Part shown: piece after piece, positions 25,701 through 38,500 of the stretch
Position numbering within the stretch: position 1 is the stretch's first letter
Layout: each line of letters starts with the position of its first letter
Notes under the pieces: generated by a model
The model's database searches: none
Told to the model about the DNA's origin: nothing
What the model saw: the letters and a program-made list of their open reading frames with translations, nothing else
Position numbers and translations under genes: made by a program
Source: Patellaria atrata CBS 101060
Lineage: Eukaryota; Ascomycota; Dothideomycetes; Patellariales; Patellariaceae
Direction: 5' to 3'
DNA length: 64,000 nucleotides
NCBI GenBank assembly: GCA_010093705.1
Contig: MU006089.1
Coordinates: 686,904 to 750,903 of the forward strand

Positions 25701-28700
25701 ACGTGACCATATACCCCATCATCGGTGTACTCAGATAAATAAGTTTGTAGAAGTCCCTTAATGTCTAGAGGTGCAATATTGAGGACGTTAAGAACCCAGG
25801 TCTTCGCGCGAGCCTGCAATTGAAGTAGAGTAGCGCGACGAAAAGCATAATCATCTGAGAGTTCTATTGATATGGGCTCTCTAGATGATTTGTAGGTCGA
25901 CTTCCATTCGTATTCGTCAGTATCTTGTTCTAAGCAGCTTGCCCACATAATAGTCAATAGTTCTAGCAGTGCGAATAATGAAGAACGCTGACAGAGAGCG
26001 GATGGAACTTGCTGAATGATAAGATCGGCACAACTTGTAGCAACTTGTTGTATCTTACTGATTCTATGACAACAGCCTGTGAAGAGCGTAGCCAGTTGTC
26101 TAGCCACATAAGGAGCAGAGAAAGTCCGAACAGTGCCAGTGATAGTACGGGACAAGTATGTTTGCACTGCGGACATTGCTATTGCAGACATGCAATTACC
26201 CATTGCTCCAGTCCTGAGTTTCTGATCATGGAAATAGACTAGTGACTTCGTACATATCCCGGAACGGGCCCGAAGCGTCTCAACCAGGTAGGCTGCATTC
26301 AGAAATACCGTCTCAGAGTAACTAAGCGATCGGATATCTGATTCACAGGATGGAAGTGCCTCAATCAAGTGTTTCTTCTGTTCTACCGCATGCTCGCCAC
26401 CCTTTCCGCGCCGCAATGTGGTATTAAGTTCGATATCACTGTCCATTTGATCCACACGGTCCTCAGTAATGAGTGGTCGACTAAACTGTGCTAGTATCTC
26501 AAGCTCCTGAGAGTATTTTCTGCCGAGTGGAGAACTGAGGTGGAAACCATGAACGACGACGTTGAACCAAGAATCCCGCTGCATAATAACCAAATGTTCA
26601 TTAATGTCATCTCGATCGACCTGCGGACGATTTTCAGCAACAAGAATTGCTAACGGCGAAAGAAGTTGGGCTATCTCATGAGCAGCGAGCTCAACATCAG
26701 ATAGTTTTGTATTCTGGCCTTGGTGTGCATCCCCTTTACTGATGATAGAGTCTAATAAATGTACCATATAGACTTCGTACAAGGGAGAGCCTCTTTTAAT
26801 TTCTTTGGATAGTAGCGTTCGTGCACTCATAACCTTATTGGGAACTATTAGTAAAATTCGTTTCATTGGAAAAGAAGGGCTAACTTACAGCTTCGAGCAC
26901 TAATGCGTTTTTTTGCATCAGTGCGTCCTGGCATATCTTTGAGTACAATTTTAGGAGCGACCGAAACTCATTAAGCCCGCTATGAATACCAAGGAGCGCC
27001 GTATCTTTTATTATTTGAGCATCGACAGCAAGTATTACTTTTCCAATCTTCTGAACAAGCATGGAGAGAGCTAGAGCAGTCAGTTTTTCATCCTGACAAC
27101 TTGCTGCAATCCCGGCAATCGCCTTTATCACGATAGCATAGACATTAGAGGGTTCCTCAGCATCACTAGGGGCAAGTGAAATAGCACTTCCAGTAGTCTG
27201 TTGATTGTAGATTGTTGGACTCGCACGGTGGTTCGAACTTCCATTTAAATAAAGTGAATTGATAACCGTCCTGTCAGGAATCTTGCCAGAACTCAGAATA
27301 TTTCCTAAACTGTATAATGTTGTTATAACTGCATCTTGTGGAAGGAGTTTGAGGATCGATCCTAGGCTGTCTGCGGCAACAGAAGCTGTGCGGCTTTCTA
27401 GGCCGCCTTGGACGATAATACGGGGAAGCGAACGACTGAGCCTGGTTGCGGTTGTGGGAGACGTCTTTGCAAGTATAGCCATAGCTTTCAGAACGGTTGA
27501 AGCCAATCCCTCGTCTCCCATTTGAACAGGATCTGCAGCAGTAGTTTCGAGCCATGACAAAAGAAGACTGGGCTCTGCGACTTCTTTATCGCTTACAGTG
27601 CAACAGAGAAACGTCACAATAGCATTGGACTTGACAGCAGATGCTAGACGTTGTTGCCAGGATGAACCGAGTTGAAGATAGTCAGAACCATCCTCCAGGA
27701 GTTGCATTATGTCCGCTGAGATTCCAGCGAGACCTTGTATTAATCCCTCATCAGTAAAGTCGGATTCGGAGCTGTTACTCTGTGGATTAGATTGTAAATG
27801 ATCAAGTACCGAAGTCTTCGATAATATATCGGCTGGAGCTACTGTCAACGACGCAAATGAGGACACAAGCTGCATATAAGCTTGCTGTAGAAGCATTGCG
27901 CCCAATGGTCGACCCAACCCGGCATAATGCTTGCAAAATTTCTTCCAATATTTTAATGATTTATAATGAGGTCGGGCATTCCGAATTAGCGATAATGCTG
28001 TCTCGAGCGTGACCATGAACCTTTCGGATAATTCACGTTGTAGACGTTCTACAAGCTCCAATCGCTCAGAGGATGTCCAGAATCTTGCGTTCTCAGCAGC
28101 AGCGTCTAAGAATCCTAGAAGGGAGGTAACCAGTCTGATTATCTGAGCCAGGTTATGCTCCTCCTCCTGACTGATCTCGCCCCCGCTATCGTCGAACTGA
28201 TCTCTTGCGATAGCTCCCGCAATATGCGCCCATCCATCAATATACGTTTCTATGGCGGATACGACCCTCGGCCGAAGGGACGAGTGTGTTAAGCCTAGGT
28301 TTAACAACGCGGACGAAAGATTATAGGTAAGGGCTTCCCATGGTGAAGGGTCTATGACTCGTAGGGTAGGTGATTGAGAGACAACCTGACTATGTGATTC
28401 GGGGAGATACGGAGAAAGTTGGCGTAGGAGTTGTTCAGCAGACTTAATGTCTTGTACTAAGTGAGATGCTTTGCATAGAGCGAATATGACCTCAAGCTCC
28501 CCAAGTTGCTGTGATGGCTGTCAGCCCGTGCAAGCCGCTTTTATAACAGTGGGTTAACGAACCATAGGAACTTTAAAAATGCCATGTTTTGATGACGCTG
28601 GAGCAGTGTCTATACCATTGGGCGCAACAGATGCGCCAGGACATAATTTACAAAGTTTTGTGAGATCTGAGCCACCTTTCTGGGACGTCGAGCTAGTTGC

Positions 28701-28797
28701 TGAGAGCTCCGCGAGTTTCTGGAGGGCCTCCCGTCGTAAACTGCGCGCCAGAAGTTAGTATAATGCAATTGACAAGTAAGTGGACGAACCTTTTCAT
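22709..28797 (-). CDS. STT4: Phosphatidylinositol 4-kinase STT4 (type III alpha)
   Basis: Five exons: 28790-28797, 28563-28740, 26889-28508, 25137-26833 and 22709-25088, giving 1,960 residues, near yeast Stt4. The C-terminal lipid-kinase domain shows the ATP-site region (IFKVGDDCRQDVLALQMI), the catalytic loop (DRHNGNIMIG) and the activation segment starting IDFGF, ending with FQLLTNGIPY. It makes PI4P at the plasma membrane, feeding PI(4,5)P2, cell-wall and actin signalling (family knowledge). The N terminus is set by an 8-base first exon (ATGAAAAG), then an intron with a perfect TACTAAC branch, giving MKSLRREALQKLAELS. Two of the introns use the rarer donor GTTCGT. The second intron, before QLGELEVIFAL, has a CTGAC branch. 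The large helical middle has no recognisable small motif. It lies downstream of BRN1 on the same strand. Confidence 0.95.
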
Positions 28798-29200
28798 GGC
28801 TGTTTTTACTTCAGTAGTTAACGGTAATCAAGACGGGAAGTTCAATCTGTGGTTGTCGGGATTGGAGGTAGTGCATCTTCAAACTTGTGACGAAATAGTT
28901 CGGCACGGTTGCGGATCGCGCGAATAGCTTCAATTTATCACATCACATAGACTTACAAACTCCCAAATCAAGAATTACGCAAACAGATCAAAGATTTCAT
29001 AATGCCAGTATCTAAATATTCGACACCGAGATAACTAAGGTATCCATCCAACAAATCCGCGCACTGACCCTTCGCACCGTTCCCTTTCCTAGTACATTAT
29101 CATGACCGACCGGTTAGCCAACCGGCCAACCTCCCAGCGCCTGGTCGCCTACAATGCTCGTACATAAATTAGAAAATGGTATCCGCTTATATCAAGGCAA
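28798..29200. other. Short intergenic region between STT4 and BRN1
   Basis: About 400 bases serving as the 5' flank of STT4 and the 3' flank of BRN1. CCGGTTAGCCAACCGG at 29110-29125 is an inverted repeat with 6-base arms around a 4-base loop. It could fold as a hairpin in RNA of either strand or be a dyad protein site. On the STT4 strand, 28930 down to about 28860 can be read as a short charged peptide, but it has no start or extension, so it is not called a gene. Confidence 0.4.
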
Positions 29201-31764
29201 TCATTCAGGCTCTGCTATTTCTGCAGTATGGTCTCTCCGTATCGTTAACTCCTGCCACCCTTCCTCGTTGTTTATGATGAGACCTTTCTCATTAGCTAAA
29301 TGTAATAAACAAATGAAGCAGTAAGACGTTGAGATGTCTGCCATAGCTTGCTTTGGGTATACCGCTTGCAAGTTGTTCATAACTTGGGTGAACTTCAGCG
29401 ATCCATCAGGCGCCTGGTCAGCAACCACAGCTGGCGGTCGTGATGGAGTTTCAGGTGGAGCAGCCTCCTATCATCTTATTAGTATACTAGTCAAAGTCAC
29501 TATAGATTGTCTTATTGTCACCTTTTCATACCCAATACCTCTCCATAGTTCCTCTTTCAATCGTCTCACATCCACCTTCTTCGCCACACGCGCATACTGT
29601 ACGTATTCTGGCCTCAATCGTCGACTTTGTGTAACGAGTTGAGCACCAAACGCACCTTCCTGGCTTCCGGCTAGAACGTCACCTAAAGCCGCTGCTGCAC
29701 CAGCTTCACCTTCTACTGGAGGAGAGAAGTGATCTCGAGCGTCGGCAAAGTCATCATCATCGTCATCTAGTCCGGCACCCATACCAAGTCCATCATCTTG
29801 GAAGAAATTGGCGTCATAGTCTCCATGTGGTACTTCATCATCTGGATGAGATGTAACAGGGTCCTCCTTTGTAGCCCAAAACGCTTCGTCCACTTCCCCT
29901 TCCGGCATTTCAGTCCTTCCTGAAGACAGACCTTTTTGGGCAGACTTTCTTGAACCAGCACGAGCCTTAGGTTTGAGGAAAAGACTGAGTAACTGCCGGG
30001 AGTTGAAGTGCTTATCATCTGGCAGTAGGTTTCTCGTCTTAGACCTCCACTGAGCTTTTGGTAATAAGATTGTAGAACTCGAGGTAGCAGATGTGTATAG
30101 TGCGTCTGCGATCGCCTGGCTCATGGGCGCAGCGAAGTCGATTGCAAAGGGTTCCTTTTCTTTACGTTTCGTCGGTCCAGCGCTGTTTGCTTTAGAAAGG
30201 TCCTTGATCTTACGTATCCGCCAATGTTCGGGTCCAGCCCAGTTCTTTTGTAGTGCTTGATCGAAGTAATTAAGAATATTCTCATGGTCATCTTGCTTCC
30301 CTTGAGTTAAGGCGATAGCATAGTCTTCATTCCCAGTTTTAAAGCCTCCCACCTCGCCTATATCTTCCTCCCCAATCACGTCTGGATCATCCAATCCTAT
30401 ATTATGAATTCTCATTTGAGGCTCAATAGCTGCTTCTTTGGCCCATGCTTCCCCACCTTCGCCGAAGCCGGTTTCTGGGGGTAAATCAAAGCCGTCTAGA
30501 CCGTCGTCATCGTCAAACCCCATCGCATTATCTTCATCGAGGAAGATGCCCGATCTATTACCACCATCGCGCCCATGGTCATCTTGATCTTGGTCTTGCT
30601 GCCAGTCCTCTGGCGCCTTGAGAAAGGGAAGGTCCATGGCACCATTTGTATCTCCAAGATCCAGGTTCTTCAGTGATGGGCAAATGTCTTGCTCGTCTAA
30701 CTTTGTGAGATCCGGAAAGAATTTAGAGGCTAGCCCAGCGATATAAATCTCGACATCTTCGTCTTGCTCTAGTTGTACCGGTTCCTCGCTGTGCTCGACG
30801 TCCACACCCGTGCTCTCTCTTCGATCAGATGCGGATGCGTCTTGAGTATCATCACTACTGTCGAATACTATTCGGCCTTGTCCATCAATTGCGAGGTGAT
30901 TAAGGAGAAGACCTTTGGCGCCACCTTCATCGAAATCTGCAGAAGCTTTTTTGAAGAGTGGATCTACTGAGAATTCAAGCTCCATCTTTTTAAGTTGTAG
31001 TTGGGCGAAAGATGAGACCAGCGTTGCTTCTGACGATCGTACCGCCCTTTTCCTTTTCTTTTTGACACCATCTTCACCCTCTTCGTCTTCTTCATCTTCC
31101 CCTCCTTCTCCACCCTCTCCTTCTTCATCCTTGGGCTTTTTATTTCCACTGTCTGCCAAACCACTGAGTAGTTTCCCTGTTTCGGTTGCAACACTGTCCA
31201 CTCTGGAAGTATAAATCTTCACGCAGCCGTCAAGGGTACAGCTAGCGCGCTGGAAATTAACACCGTCACCTTCTTTGAGGAGTGACATGTCGTGAAAGTA
31301 GTCGATGAGCGCAAAATTCCAGGAGTTTGTCGCATTAATTTTCTGCGCCGCATCAGCCACCACACTTAATCGTAACGAACATCCTTCATATTCTTACATT
31401 ATCAGTCGCCATTTTCATCCATTCTTCAAAATTGGCTAATATTGGAACTCTCTTCATAGGAGTAACCGCTGCACCTCCCACTGTCATACCTTCATCCTCT
31501 TGATCTGGCGTTCGCGGGCTACCTCCAATTAATGATAACCTCTTTCTAGCAGGAGTCGCGGCGGCGCGGATCTGGTTCATTTGGGTTTCGTGAAGCGCTT
31601 GTCGCGAATGGAGACGGTTTGCTTTCTCTTTCCGATCGTCATTGAGAGGGATTCTAAGTACATTAGTATTATGACGCTGAGAATTGAGCGCACAGTTTTC
31701 CGTACCTCATGGGTGTCTTGTGCGGCGTCGCCGCGGACACGTAAGGTTCACGTGCTCGAGGCAT
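29201..31764 (-). CDS. BRN1: Condensin complex subunit 2, kleisin (Barren/BRN1/Cnd2)
   Basis: Four exons: 31706-31764, 31398-31653, 29522-31342 and 29201-29467, giving 800 residues. The first exon encodes MPRAREPYVSAATPHKTPMR. The conserved N-terminal kleisin block follows (FEEWMKMATDN joined to KINATNSWNFALIDYFHDMS, with GDGVNFQRASCTLDGCVKIYTSRVDSV). The middle is acidic and disordered, as in the family. The C terminus carries GEVDEAFWA and the winged-helix closing block (LKEELWRGIGYEK ... FTQVMNNLQAVYP, then a hydrophobic helix). The protein bridges the SMC2/SMC4 heads in condensin and is needed for mitotic chromosome compaction (family knowledge). All three introns have canonical ends; the first and third have TACTAAT branch sites. 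A very acidic E/D/G tract near residues 185-205 is repetitive in the DNA. Confidence 0.94.
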
Positions 31765-33693
31765 CTTCAATAAAATCCTTACAATGTAGGGAGGTCAAGT
31801 ACATTCAATTATTATAATTCGCGCGACAAGGGTGCGCAAAAGCGAACGGTTAGATTTGTATGCTGAATTTTATGTTTCGTCGCACGATAGGTCGGTTCCT
31901 CTGGTGTTAAGTCTAAACAAACAAACGGTACATCTTCGGCAAATTGATGCGCGACCACCGCTCTCGACATCCAACTTCATGTCCTAATATCAACTTTCCT
32001 ATTTTCATGTCGTCTCTTGTCAAATAGCCTGGCAATTATTATTAATCAAGCTTCAGAGTACACTTCAGAGTGACAATTCTCTAGAGACGAGAAAGAGGCC
32101 GTCAAATAGTATTTCTCTAGCACTCTAAATAATATTCGCTGAAAAGAATTCCCCCAGAAAAGATAGAACACCACCATGATCATGAATGTTACCTCTTTCG
32201 TACTGCTTTCCCGGAAGTAATAAATTATTAATTCTGCAGCTGAAATTGGGTGTATGCAGTCGTCTAACATCTGTTCTAGAGCTACATCATCCCATCTAAA
32301 CGCCGTACTCAGAAAGCACCACAGCGTACTCGAGTCGCTACCGGCAGTTTGGACTCACAACTAATTGCCGATAGTACAATCCATACTACGTCTGGGCTCA
32401 ATCAGTAATTGTCTAGGATATGATAAATTATACCCCAAAATACGGCCTAGGCCAGCAAATGGATCGGGGGTGACCGGCAAACGCCCATATCTCTCTGATG
32501 GCCCTTCATTAACTATTAGTCGACTGGAATAAATACCGACAGATATTCTTACCCGGTACTTATTACTTGGAACCATTAACTGCCATCCCAATATCCCCAT
32601 TTCTGAGCACCTTTGTTGGAATCCGCTTGGGCGCCGCTTTTGGGGCATTTTGTATAGGACTGGGGATGTGCTGGTATGTTCTGGGCTGGGGTCTGCTCTG
32701 CTGGGTTAGCGGTGATATGGAACTTGCCGATAGGCATACCGCGTTCATCTTCGACCACGCCCGTTGAATGCTTAGTCGGATCCTCAACGGTTTCATGATT
32801 CAAGGAACTGTGGAGAATTCGTTAACAAAGTTACACCACGGACTGCACAGAATAGGTTTGCTCTTATGTGAGGACCACTTTGCTAGCTTTACCTACTATT
32901 TCCTCTGGGAACATATCGGGCGTACTAACCGCATCCTGTGCCCTATTTAGAGTCTCAGCTGGCAGCTCCTGGTCCAGTGCCTCTACTGGACGGTAGAAGA
33001 GGTTCCCCTTACTAGTGTTAACCCATTTTGTAACACTGACTACAGTGGTCTTGCAATCCCGAATCACACGTTTTAATATTGGTGTACTAGATCCAAAAGT
33101 TGATAATTGTCTAGAGAATTCGAGGGCCTGAGATAGTCGTTATTACAGGGGGAACGCCCACAGAATACGAATGGACATGTCTTATATCTACTGCACGCAA
33201 ACGGCTATGTAAGTGTCGATGTCCGTAAGTCATGAATGGATTGTCCGTTGCCGTGCATGCGCTGTAAAGTTCTATTGCATCGTCCTAATTCTTTATTATT
33301 CTTGGAGTCGCAAAAGGTCACCAGTAGTCCATCGGGACCATTTCTTTATAGTCACGCCGGTAAAAAATGTCAGCAGCTTCACCCAAGTGCTTTATTCCTT
33401 TGGTCACAGGATATACGCTTAAGAGATGGTTTCATTCAAGAAACATCATATTCACCTCAAGAGGTAATTTTGCATTTATTGTACAACTTTTGAGTATTGA
33501 TGCAAGCAATAGAAGAAAGAGGGGGACTAATTTAGACAGCTACCCGATAAGTGAGGGTTACAGAATTATCGACGCTCCGGAGATGTGAGTTGTTCACTGA
33601 GAGACTCGTAGCTTCGACATCCTGAAGTCGAAGTGAGCAATGCAGTCGTATCAATTTCGTTTGGTTATAGCGCCAAATATACGGATATATCCG
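31765..33693. other. AT-rich decayed interval
   Basis: About 1.9 kb of AT-rich DNA between BRN1 and a broken kinase gene. Apart from one coding-like relic (32576-33067, listed separately) I find no open gene. The left end is the BRN1 promoter. Short frames in both directions are crowded with stops, as expected of mutated repeats. Confidence 0.4.
32576..33067 (-). pseudogene. Unidentified decayed coding sequence
   Basis: A single minus-strand frame stays protein-like over 492 bases, from TTVVSVTKWVNTSKGNLFYR through ETLNRAQDAVSTPDMFPEEI to ERGMPIGKFHITANPAEQ, with a few stops in the middle. Composition and the smooth continuation across the stops suggest an old protein. I do not recognise the family, so it may be a host gene or part of a mobile element. 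It lies next to the broken kinase gene on the same strand. Confidence 0.35.
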
Positions 33694-34925
33694 TTACGAA
33701 ACCGATGTGATGAAGGGATGCTGTAAAGCTTCTTCAGCGGTGGGTCGCTGTGCAGGGTCAATAACCAAGAGATACTCAATGAAACCAGCACACTGTACTG
33801 AGCAGACGTCAGGGGGAAGCTCTTCTAACTCCTGCCGCAACAGTTCTAACGTTATGAAAGGCTCCCGTTGGCCAGTCAAAGGATTGTCAAACTCCGATTG
33901 TTCAAGGTCGTGTGCGAGTTCAAACTCGTCCTTGTCCATCACGTCCTCAGGAAAATTTATTAGCCCTATAAGCCGCACAATCTTGGCGAGGCACCAAGAA
34001 TTACTGTGGTCTTCGATAAACTTTTCTCCTGGACCGAACAAGGTGCGAGACTTAAGCTAGTGAACCAGCTGCAAATGTTAGCAAGTTGCGGGATAGGAAT
34101 ATAGGTATCACTTCTACATACGGTTACTTCCAGAGACCAAATATCAGAGCCGTGCCAGATTCCAAGGCCTTTCCACACTTCTGGAGCTCGCGTCTCGTGG
34201 GTTTAACCACATATGCTGTTCGTAGCAACACCCTCCATGAATGCTTGGATATGTCAGAGAGATAGACCATATTGAACATAGTCTAGTATGACTCACCATT
34301 GTCCAGGACCGAGTTTCATCGTGGGTTTGGGCTGGTCCACATTGGAGGGAATATATTGTTCGGATTCACGTCTGTACCATTTCATGAGGTGAGATTGATG
34401 CCTGAGACGATGTCACAACTTACCGGTATGTTCAGCATTGAGGCTATGGAACACAGCTAGTGCTTCGAGGACCGACTTTGCGACAATCCGAGGCAAGTTT
34501 AGATCTGCTAATTTGCCGAACGGTCGTAACTTCCACAGGTCGGTATCCATTCAATCCAGAACCAATTTTGAGTTAATCTCTAATTTTGGTGAAAAGGCTC
34601 CTGGATTAACCTGCCTGTCGATGATATTATAGAACTGTCGTATATATAAGCGCACGCTTGGACAGTAGGAACTTGATGATTGAGGATCTCCCGTTCTCTC
34701 AATATGTCTTTGATGATGACTCTGAATTATAGAAGCGTTAGCCCATGGTTTATTAGCTCAATAGTAAGAATCTTACGGTTTGAATGCGGAATCGACAGAA
34801 AAGGATGCAGAGCAACCTGGAGTATGCAAAACCTTCGCTTTGTATATAAGTGGTGCCTTCAAGACTTCGAGAACCTCATATGAACCTTTACGGCCAACAA
34901 GAACACAATTGATGGAAGAGGCCAT
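33694..34925 (-). pseudogene. Broken protein-kinase gene of a fungal-expanded family
   Basis: On the minus strand the pieces follow the order of a small fungal kinase family: a start Met with GSYEVLEVLKAPLIYKAKVL (34925 to about 34810), RVIIKDILREREILNH, TDLWKLRPFGKLADLNLPRI, a catalytic-loop-like HTDVNPNNIF split by an intron, KLG before the metal-binding site, RAPEVWKGLGIWHGSDIWSL, and a C-lobe from 34041 to 33694 ending IDPAQRPTAEEALQHPF. A TGA at 34551-34553 replaces the Trp in an otherwise good LVLDWMDTD-type stretch. About two bases seem to be lost at the metal-binding GDLDN site, shifting the frame. A Gly before VT also appears changed to Glu. The nonsense and Gly-to-Glu changes are G-to-A type, consistent with repeat-induced point mutation. 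Function is presumably lost. The flanks are AT-rich. Confidence 0.72.
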
Positions 34926-35578
34926 TACAGCAAAACTCTTATCAATCAACGGTAATGAATAGCAGTGTTACCAATCAAAGGTCGCTGTCTATGCGGAAGA
35001 AGCTGCACACATTCTCGTTTCACGTCGTTCTACAGGAGCAGTGGATGTAGGGTAGTAGCACAATGATATATTTGTGAGGTACTCTAGAACTAGATGGGCC
35101 GAGATTTTTCCTATTGGTCGTCTAATTACCTTTTATAGTAAGTAATAAAAACCTGAAGGTAAGAGTCCCTTTACTGGTACGATATGCACGATTGTACCGT
35201 CCATGAACGGCCCGTGAAGTCGGAAGTCCCTTCCATTGTTAATACTCTCGGCTTGCTTATTAATTACCCGAACGTCGGCTGCTGAGCTGGCTGCCATGTT
35301 AGTCACAATTGTGGCTTAGGTTGGATTCGGGGACAAACCAAAAGTATCTTAACGCACCGCGGCATCCCGTCATCAAACACCAAAGGCATCCACCCTGCGC
35401 ATTTCCTGGAACTTGGCTCAACACTTCCCTTCGACTTCATGCACAGCAAACTTCGACATTGATTACTATTCTTTACTTATCATTCTTTCCATTACATCCT
35501 AGATGCTTCATGTCTGTCATTGAAAGCGCTATGAAGCCGTCATGACATTCCGTCTCGCCCTATCTATCCCCAGCTAAC
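34926..35578. other. Intergenic region upstream of the exchanger gene
   Basis: About 650 bases between the broken kinase start and the exchanger start codon. The left half is AT-rich like the neighbouring decayed DNA, and the right half (from about 35350) is pyrimidine-rich, as is common just upstream of fungal start codons. No gene recognised. Confidence 0.45.
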
Positions 35579-38500
35579 ATGTCCCCTCATGAGACCCCCA
35601 ACCGACGGCGCAGATATTCTGTGCGCGCATTTTATCTCTCTATTCTGATTACTCTTGGCCTAGCTACAATAGTATTTATTGTAGACAAGGCATCTTTAGG
35701 AGCTCGCCAAAGCGACCACGGAGCGTTGCTGCGTAGAGCACTCGATCCGCAACGCCATAACCATGAAGCAGCACCCGCTATCGAGGTACAATACACCCAT
35801 ATTTCTAGAAGAACATAGCCAAATACTAAAGTTACTCCCACTAGTGTCGTCTCGTCCATGATGCAAAAGACAAATGCGCGTTTGTCCGTGCCAACTGCCC
35901 CGATGAAGAAGCTGGTATCTTCTCTTACCTGTCTCTATACTATTGCTATATGCCTCAAGCACAAGGTGTTGCATTCGCGATAATGGTCATGTGGTTGGGC
36001 CTCCTGTTCAGTACTATCGGTATCGCAGCCAGCGACTTCTTTTGCGTCAACTTGAGCACAATCTCCAACCTCCTGGGAATGAGCGAGAGCATGGCCGGTG
36101 TTACATTCTTAGCTTTCGGAAATGGTAGTCCGGACGTCTTCTCGACATTTGCAGCTATGAGCACAAACAGTGGGAGTTTAGCTGTTGGAGAATTGATTGG
36201 TGCTGCCGGGTTTATCACTGCCGTGGTAGCTGGTTCTATGGCGTTGGTGCGGCCATTTAACGTCGCGAGAAAGAGTTTCATACGGGACGTTGGATTTTTC
36301 ATTGTTGCGGCAGCATTTAGCATGGTATTCTTATATGATGGGAAGCTGTATCTATGGGAGTGCTGCGTCATGGTGGGTTTCTATATCTTCTACGTCTGTT
36401 TCGTAGTCTTCTGGCATTGGTGGCTAGGGAGACGGCGAAGGAGAAGGCAGAAAGAATTCGCAGTTAGGAGCCAGTATATTACCCCTGGGGGTGAAGAGCA
36501 GGAAATTGAACCCTATCATGACGAGGACGACGAGAATGTCAATGACCACCCTACGCCTTCCCGTGGAGTATCCGTCGATGATATCACTACGTTAGAAAGA
36601 GGTGCAGAGGACACTGGACCAGAATTAGAAGACGATGATGAAGAAGAGTTTCGGGAACGTTGGATGGGTGAATTGAGCAGTAACATGAGGTTGAATCGAC
36701 CTGCAATTGGGGAAAGACGGCTTACACAAGTCCCAATTCGGCCAAGTTTAGTCGGTGCCCTCGAATTTCGCGCTGTCTTATCTTCTCTTCAAAAATCGAG
36801 AAACATCCAATCCATGCCGTTACATATGCGAAGGTATTCCGATGATCCAGCTTTCACCACGGCCCAGCAACAGAATGTATTGTCAAGCAACTCGGATCCT
36901 GCATCTCGCCCGCCATACGATATACAGGAGGGTAGTTCTGATATATCTCCGTATGTTTCAAGACCTGGCCTTGACTACTCTTCCAATATGGGCAATCGGG
37001 CCCGTGCTGTGTCTGTGAACGATGTCGAAGGTCTTCGCTATAACCCTGATGCTATTCTTACGAATAAAACAAACGTTCCTAGTATCGATCTCCTTGGGCC
37101 CTTACCTGAAGATAATGAACACAGCTCCTCACCTAGTACAAGACCGGACGATCTTGGCCGAATCGGTAGACCAACTTCCCCTAGTTTGACACTAACTCCC
37201 CCCGTTTCAGCTCATGGTTCAAGGGCGACAAGTCCGGTCCCTCCTCATCGAAGGACATCTAGGGCATCCGAATTACTTGCACCTCCAGAAGCAGTACCTC
37301 CAGGGGTTCACCAGCAGGCTAGACAAAGCACACATATGCGACAACCGTCGCAGGAGTCTCTTGAACAAACAAAGCAACTTCCCAAACTAGATATTCCAAG
37401 TGCTACGAAGAAAACCGGTTCTCCAATGTCTCCATTCCCAGCATTTTTAGAGGAGTTAGCGTCTGCGAGAAGTTCGCGTCCGCCCAGTATCAGACTACCT
37501 CCACCAAGTGCGTCTCCGGATTCTTATTTTCCCGAACGTCCGCTTGGAGAAGATGAAACACGGCCTCTTAGTTGGTGGCCGTATCGATTCCTCGTTAGTC
37601 CTGAAATCCTGTGCGCCACACTATTCCCTACGCTGTATTCTTGGCACGACAAGAACATCTGGGAAAAGTTTCTAGGAGTTGTTGCGGCACCAAGTGTATT
37701 TCTACTCGCTATCACATTACCTGTTGTTGAGTCTAGCGGGAGTGGCGGTGACAACTCCCAAGATCGAATACCCGACCTCAGTCTGGCCGGCTCATTGACG
37801 CCGTCTATGGCAGTGGGTGAACCACGCACCAAACACTCAAACCAACCGAGCTTAATCACTATACTCGAGCCGGATGAGCCAAACGATAGAGAAGTTCCAA
37901 GGACTGGCAGTCTTCCAAATGGCGAGAGCTTCGAGAGATCCTACGGTAGCGCCGCTGTCGGAGGCTATGGTCCCGGTACAGCCGGCACAGCCATCAGAGG
38001 TTCAATGGATTCTTCTAGCCGACATCAAAAGCAGACCCCATCCACGCTCTTCACAAACTCAAATGAGCGAGTCCTCCAAAGCCCCGAGCAACTTCCGACC
38101 TCCCCTCCCTCCCCCACAGGTCCCCGCGACTGGAACCGCTGGCTCATCATAACCCAGCTCTTCACAGCCCCCTTCTTCGTCATCCTAATCATCTGGGCAA
38201 ACCTCGACCCGGACTCCCCCAAGCTCCTCCTCCGCAACACCGCCATCGGCCTCATTTGCTCCCTCGCCGGTCTGCTACTGCTACTCCTCACCACGACGCC
38301 CGACCGTCCGCCGAAATGGCGCACCATGTTCTGCTTCCTCGGCTTCGTCGTCTCCATCGCTTGGATCTCCACCATCGCGAACGAAGTCGTGGGCGTGTTA
38401 AAGACAATCGGCGTCATACTAAACATCTCCGACGCTATCCTCGGCCTTACGATCTTCGCCGTCGGCAATTCGTTGGGTGACCTTGTCGCTGACATCACAG

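Noticed and set aside
31581-31817. 78-codon plus-strand frame across the BRN1 5' end
   Set aside because: It overlaps the first two exons and first intron of BRN1 on the other strand, which are well supported.
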